64,000 bases of DNA from Closterium sp. NIES-65 (Eukaryota > Streptophyta > Zygnematophyceae > Desmidiales > Closteriaceae), in NCBI GenBank assembly GCA_948144175.1, contig CANXME010002275.1:424001-488000 (forward strand), read 5' to 3'. Below the pieces are notes generated by a model. It was not told the origin of the DNA, searched no databases, and saw only the letters and a list, made by a program, of their open reading frames with translations. Below are positions 55,501-61,500 of the stretch, piece after piece. The translations under genes were made by a program, and so were the position numbers. Position 1 is the stretch's first letter. Each line of letters begins with the position of its first letter.

Positions 55501-58500
55501 TCTATGTAAAATAAAGTCCTACGCCTGAACTCCACTGCTACTACCAACAACAGCATGCTCGGTGTCGCCAGCACCCACCCCCTCCTGCTCCTCCCCCCCC
55601 TCCTCCTCACCCTCCTCCTCCTCCTCCTCATCGTCCTCCTCCTCCCCCTCGCCTTCAATGGCGAACTCTGGCGGTGCGACGCCCTTTGCACGGCGGCCCT
55701 CGCCTATCCTCTGTCCAGGGTGTGAACTGTACCATGATCTGAGAATCATGACAGCTCGCGTCCTCTGAGAGGCCAGGCGATGCCGCTTCCAGGAAATGAG
55801 GTTGCGGCGAACACATATTTTCATGTAGATGCCATGGCTATTAAAACCGCAAGGCTAGGGCTGTTGTGTGAGAGAGGGCTAAGCGCTAAAGGCGTTTTGA
55901 GTTTGAGCTCACGAAATGAGCTCAAACTCAAAACGGCCGCGACCTAAAATTGGTCGCGGCCAATTTTGACGTGAACACTTTTGTGTTCGCGGGGCACCCA
56001 ATTCGAACACGAACGCGTTCGTGCTCGAATTTCCTTAGCCAAAATTCAGTGGCGAACGGCGAACATGTTCGGCCGAACACCGAAAATGTTCGCCTCGAAC
56101 GATTTCGGCAAAAAAAAATGCCTGTTCGGTGGGATTTTGCTCATCCCTAGGCTAAGGGAGGGTACTGCGAGTCGGTTCACATGTCTCTAGATGTAAACCA
56201 CACACTCAGGAGTGTATTGAGTCAACTCAAACGCAATGGTTACAGTGTTTTCATTCGGATGTCCCTAAATGTACACACACACACACGAGAGCAGGAACAA
56301 GAATGCTGGGCTGGAAGATTAAACGCACAACAAGGCAAGATTGGTGAGATGGAAGATCGATGAAGGGATTGCGCCAGTGAGCATGTTACCGCCAAGAGAC
56401 CTATCCAGGCAGAGCATGGGGCATATGGGGAGCAAGGCATGTTAAACAAGGAGCACAATGGGAGCAAGAGCAAGGCACAACAAACAAGGGTCATACTGGG
56501 AGCAAGGCACAAGGCACAAGTGACGAAGCTCCTTTGCTGCCACGCGGTTACTGACGAAGGGTGTGTCTCCTGGCTGCACTGCCCCTATTACCCTTGACCC
56601 CTTTGCTTCTGTTCTGCCCATTCTATTCGGGCTGTGTGCGATGATATGACATGAAATGATATGATATGATAAGTTATGATACGATACGATACGATACGAT
56701 ACGATATTATCTGATCTGATCTGATCTGATCTGATCTGATCTGATCTGATCTGATCTGATATGATATGATGTGATGTGATGTGATGTGATGTGATGTGAT
56801 GTGATGTGATGTGATGTGATGTGATGTGATGTGATGTGATGTGATGTGATGTGATGTGATGTGATGTGATGTGATGTGATGTGATGTGATGTGATATGAC
56901 ATGACATGACATGACATGACATGACATGACATGATATGATATGATATGATATGATCTGGCACTAACTTCACCGGCATGTGAAGCAGCCCAGTTAGGCACA
57001 CCTGGGAGCACACCATCAGCCCCTACTAAAGCGGCTTGTTGAGGCCAGCATCTCAAGAATCATCTGCACTGGCTGCAATCTCAAGCAACCATCACACACT
57101 TGCCCCGCTCTTCCTGCCCCCAGTAAAACTGCCGCACTAGTTCAGCACCCACTCAGGATGTTTGGATCCAGTCTAGCAAGAACACGATCGCCGCTATAGA
57201 AAATTCTTTGAGGCTCCTTAATAAGGAATCCAGTGAGAGCAGTCTGTAAGAGCTTGCGCTTAAATTGATGCATTAGGTAATGAGCTCATGGTTCTTAACT
57301 CTTAAGTACATCGGAAATGAGAAAGGGATGGATGGGAAGGGAATTGGGGGCATTTTATTCCAATGAGATCGGCTGAAATCTCCAAGGGTTGGTTGGATAT
57401 TACGGTTGATCACATTCGGTTGAGGTTGGGATGTGGGTGTACACCCAACCCACACAAACTACAAACTACACTTAACTAGGATTTTAAAGGTTCAAGTACA
57501 AATGTTGATATTGAGGGCTAACTCTAACGCAGTCCTGTGAGAGCAGTCCAGAGAGCAGCATTGCCGTCTTGGCAAGAATGCAAGATCCATCAACCTCTGT
57601 CCAGTCCAATGCCCCCTTCAACTGGCGCTCTCACAACTTTCAGGCATCAGTAACTTCTGAACCAACTCAGCGAGCCATGCGCGAAGCGAATGCGAAGAGG
57701 AAACCTGAGCCTGCGAGGCTGACAAAGACAGACACAGCTCGGCTCGACGCAAGCCAAGTGACTTCTGAGTCAACTCAAGAAACAGATTGCGAATGCGAAG
57801 GGGACAAAAACAGGCCCGTGTGCACTCAGGCCAAGGGAGGGACTCTGAACTGAACTGACTTGAGTCACTTGAGACGTCTCAAAACACTTCTTCAAAGACT
57901 TGAGTCACGGACGGAATCATTGCCAAGTGACAAGGACAGGCCCATGCGAGTGATTCTTTAGAATTTTCAAAAAAACACTCACAGGCCCGTCTGAACTCGG
58001 GCCAAGGGACTCTGAGCTGAGTTGACACACGGAATAAGTGCCAAGGGGACAAGGACAGGCCCATCTCAACTCAACTCACGCCAAGCCCAGTTGTTATGAG
58101 AGCCACACAACACACTCAAAACGCGCTTTGGCTCGGCGGAAAAACTCAGCTCGGCGGAAAAACTCGGCTCGTGCGCGGCTTGGCTCGACAGGGAGGTGGC
58201 TCTCCCCGGTGCAAGCTGCTACCTTTACTACTGATACCAAGCTGATACCAAGGTGATATGTGTGTAGAATGAGGATCGGTGAACTTGAGGCACAATGAGA
58301 GAAGAACAATATATCCTTAGTAGGAAGATGGTACAAGCCTGAAAGGCTAGAGCAATGTCCTTTCCAAGGATGAGTTCTAGAGAAGTGGGAAGCCACATTT
58401 ATGTGGCTGAACTCTTGAGGCTAGCTGCAGCACCTCAAAGCTGAGGGCAGGGCTAGCCAACCTTGCCAAGCTAGCAATTGAGGCCACATGTTGCACATGT

Positions 58501-61500
58501 GGGCCAGGCTGGAACAACAGCCTACATGGCAGCATGTGGCACACCATAGGAGCCAACAAGGTGAGTATGGGATGGGTGGACAGATGGCAATGCCAACTGT
58601 GACCACACTTCACTGTGGGTGAGTGTGGTGGAGTGTGGGAGTGTCATGTTCGGCATAATGAGAAGAGAAGGTGCTGCCGATGAGAGTTGAACCCGCGACC
58701 ACTAAGACCAAAGGTACCCACTGGGACATTCTTGCTTCCACAACAATGTGAAATGTGACATCCGACTCTCACTGCCCCACGAAACATGGTTAAGTGACAG
58801 AGACAGTGTGCTGGGGCACTGCACGTAAGCAGCAAGGGTCTAGCAATGGCTTGTCCCTGTCCTTACATGCTGTGCAGGGAGGAACGCCCTCACAGGTAGG
58901 AGAGGAGAGAGAGGCGAGAAATTGCTGCTGGGATGGAGCCAGAGAACCAATTCCATCGAAGGTCCCTGCCATGTGCGCCGCACACAACATGCACAGCACG
59001 GGTGGGTCATTAAAAAAAAAAAAATGAAGCATGGTGTAGGAAAGTCAATTTGGGTGGGAGTCAGGCTTGCACTTGGCTTGGGCACACGAATTTCGACAGA
59101 TTTCAGATGGGTCGGTCGGTCGGGCAGTACAATTGCCGGTCGCTTTCGTCAAACCAGCAACCCACTCTGTGCACCTCACGGACTGACCCACCCATCTCAC
59201 CTTATCCCCCCCAGGGGACCGTGATGATTTTGGTGCCTGAACCCCAGAGTAACATGACTTGTGAGGCACCTTAGAAGAAGGCACCCAGCCCGCACCCCAG
59301 GGTACTGAGCCCCAGAGTAACATTACTTGAATGTCGTTGAAGAAAGCACACACAAACACAGATCTGCACAATGGCAGCCATGAGGTGAAGACACTCACAA
59401 GAAGGCGAGCTTCGTAAGCTGGAATATGGCCGAAGGAATTGTGCCCACTAGCCTGTTGGTTCCAACATTCCTGGTTAGGCGCAACGTGGGGCCCACGAGA
59501 AGCAGTTGATGCAGGCGAAAAGGCACAAGCAACAGAGCTTGTCATGGGACAGACCATCCATTGCAGCATGGGCTCACTTGTCATGAGCAGCACTTGTCAT
59601 GAGCAGCACTTGTCATGAGCAGCACTTGTCATGAGCAGCACTTGTCATGAGCAGCACTTGTCATGAGCAGCACTTGTCATGAGCAGCACTTGTCATGAGC
59701 AGCACTTGTCATGAGCAGCACTTGTCATGAGCAGCACTTGTCATGAGCAGCACTTGTCATGAGCAGCACTTGTCATGAGCAGCACTTGTCATGAGCAGCA
59801 CTTGTCATGAGCAGCACTTGTCATGAGCAGCACTTGTCATGAGCAGCACTTGTCATGAGCAGCACTTGTCATGAGCAGCACTTGTCATGAGCAGCACTTG
59901 TCATGAGCAGCACTTGTCATGAGCAGCACTTGTCATGAGCAGCACTTGTCATGAGCAGCACTTGTCATGAGCAGCACTTGTCATGAGCAGCACTTGTCAT
60001 GAGCAGCACTTGTCATGAGCAGCACTTGTCATGAGCAGCACTTGTCATGAGCAGCACTTATCATGAGCAGCACTTGTCATGAGCAGCACTTGTCATGAGC
60101 AGCACTTGTCATGAGCAGCACTTATCATGAGCAGCACTTATCATGAGCAGGACTTGTCATGAGCAGGAATTGTCATGGACATGAGCAAGACAAATGCCTT
60201 TCTCTTTCCTGCTATCATCACTCTCATCTCGTGCTTTCCACAATTGTGCATTGACACTGACGGCTGGCTATTACTAGGGACGCCCATCCCATCAGGTTCG
60301 CTTACTATGCTCATTATGTTCCTTACGCTCCTCACCGCATCAAGCTCACTTGGACTTCAGTAAGGGTCAATAATGAGGTTCTACAAGAGTCATGATGCAG
60401 GAGGGGGTGGGTAGGGTAGAGGCAGGGCAATGGCTTCCCTAAGTTAAAGCTCTCAAAAGGCATCACATACAGAAAGAAGATTGGCAGAGATGGAGAACTG
60501 TTCTTACAACAAGGTGAGATTGGTGAGGCGGACGATGGATGACGGCATTGCGCCGGTAATTTTGTTCTTGTGAAGAGATCTATCCGGGCACCGCAAGAGA
60601 AGGGGCGTATGGGGAGCAAGTGGCGTGGACACAAGGTTATAGGGAGCAGTGCGCAAGCAACACATCCACTAGGTACGTCTCCTCCAATATACCAAATGCA
60701 TGCCATTTTGGGCACAACAAGGTGCATACACGAGGATATTTAGAGCAGTGCACAAGCAACGCAGCGACTAGGTAAGTCTCCTCCTACTAGGTACGTCTCC
60801 TCCTCCATGCCAAATGCGTACCTTTCTGGGAAAAACAAGGTGCATACACTGTTGGAATCTCATATTTTATACGTGTAGTCATTTGTTGTATTGGGGGGTT
60901 GATGGGTGTACCCCCCAACCACAACTTGTGGTTGGTCAAGATTGGATTTGGTCCTTGGTCCTTGGTTGACACTTCCCAGCTATTGGTCCTTAGCCCAACC
61001 AATCACAATCAACTCATAATTGAGGCTGCTTGGGCTACAAGCCAACTTACCCATTGGCCAACTTAGAGGCCAATAAATTTAGCTTCTCTTGCACTCATCT
61101 CTTGCTCATTGCTTGTTTTATAGAGCCTCTTGGCTCATTACCCAAGTCAACTTATTGATTTCTAACATACACGAGGTTATATTCAGCAGTGCACAAGCAA
61201 CGCAGCGACTAGGTACGTCTCCTCCTCCATGCCAAATGCGTGCCGTTCTGTGCAACAAGGTAGGTGCATACACGAGGTTATTTAGAGCAGTGCATGTTGG
61301 TGGGTCAACAGATTCACTGCTCACCAGGTTTGTCGCTCGGGTGAGGCGGGTTGGTGAGCAAAGAAAAACACAGGCAGGAAACAAACTTTGGGATTCAGTT
61401 GAGTGAGGAGAGGGGGAGGATGTGGTGGTGAGGGAGTTGGTTTTGTTTGGGAGGTGAAAAAAGACAAGTTGGTTTTTCCGGCGTCACCAAAACGTCCTGC

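Noticed and set aside
56442..57056. Ser-His-Ile-Thr repeat frames
   Set aside because: They follow the 5-bp satellite in every minus frame; no start context or neighbouring domain.
58676..58740. Functional tRNA gene
   Set aside because: B-box-like motif only; acceptor and T-stem pairing are poor and no clear anticodon arm.
59570..60170. CRISPR-like array
   Set aside because: Units are directly adjacent 16-bp repeats without spacers in a eukaryotic intron.
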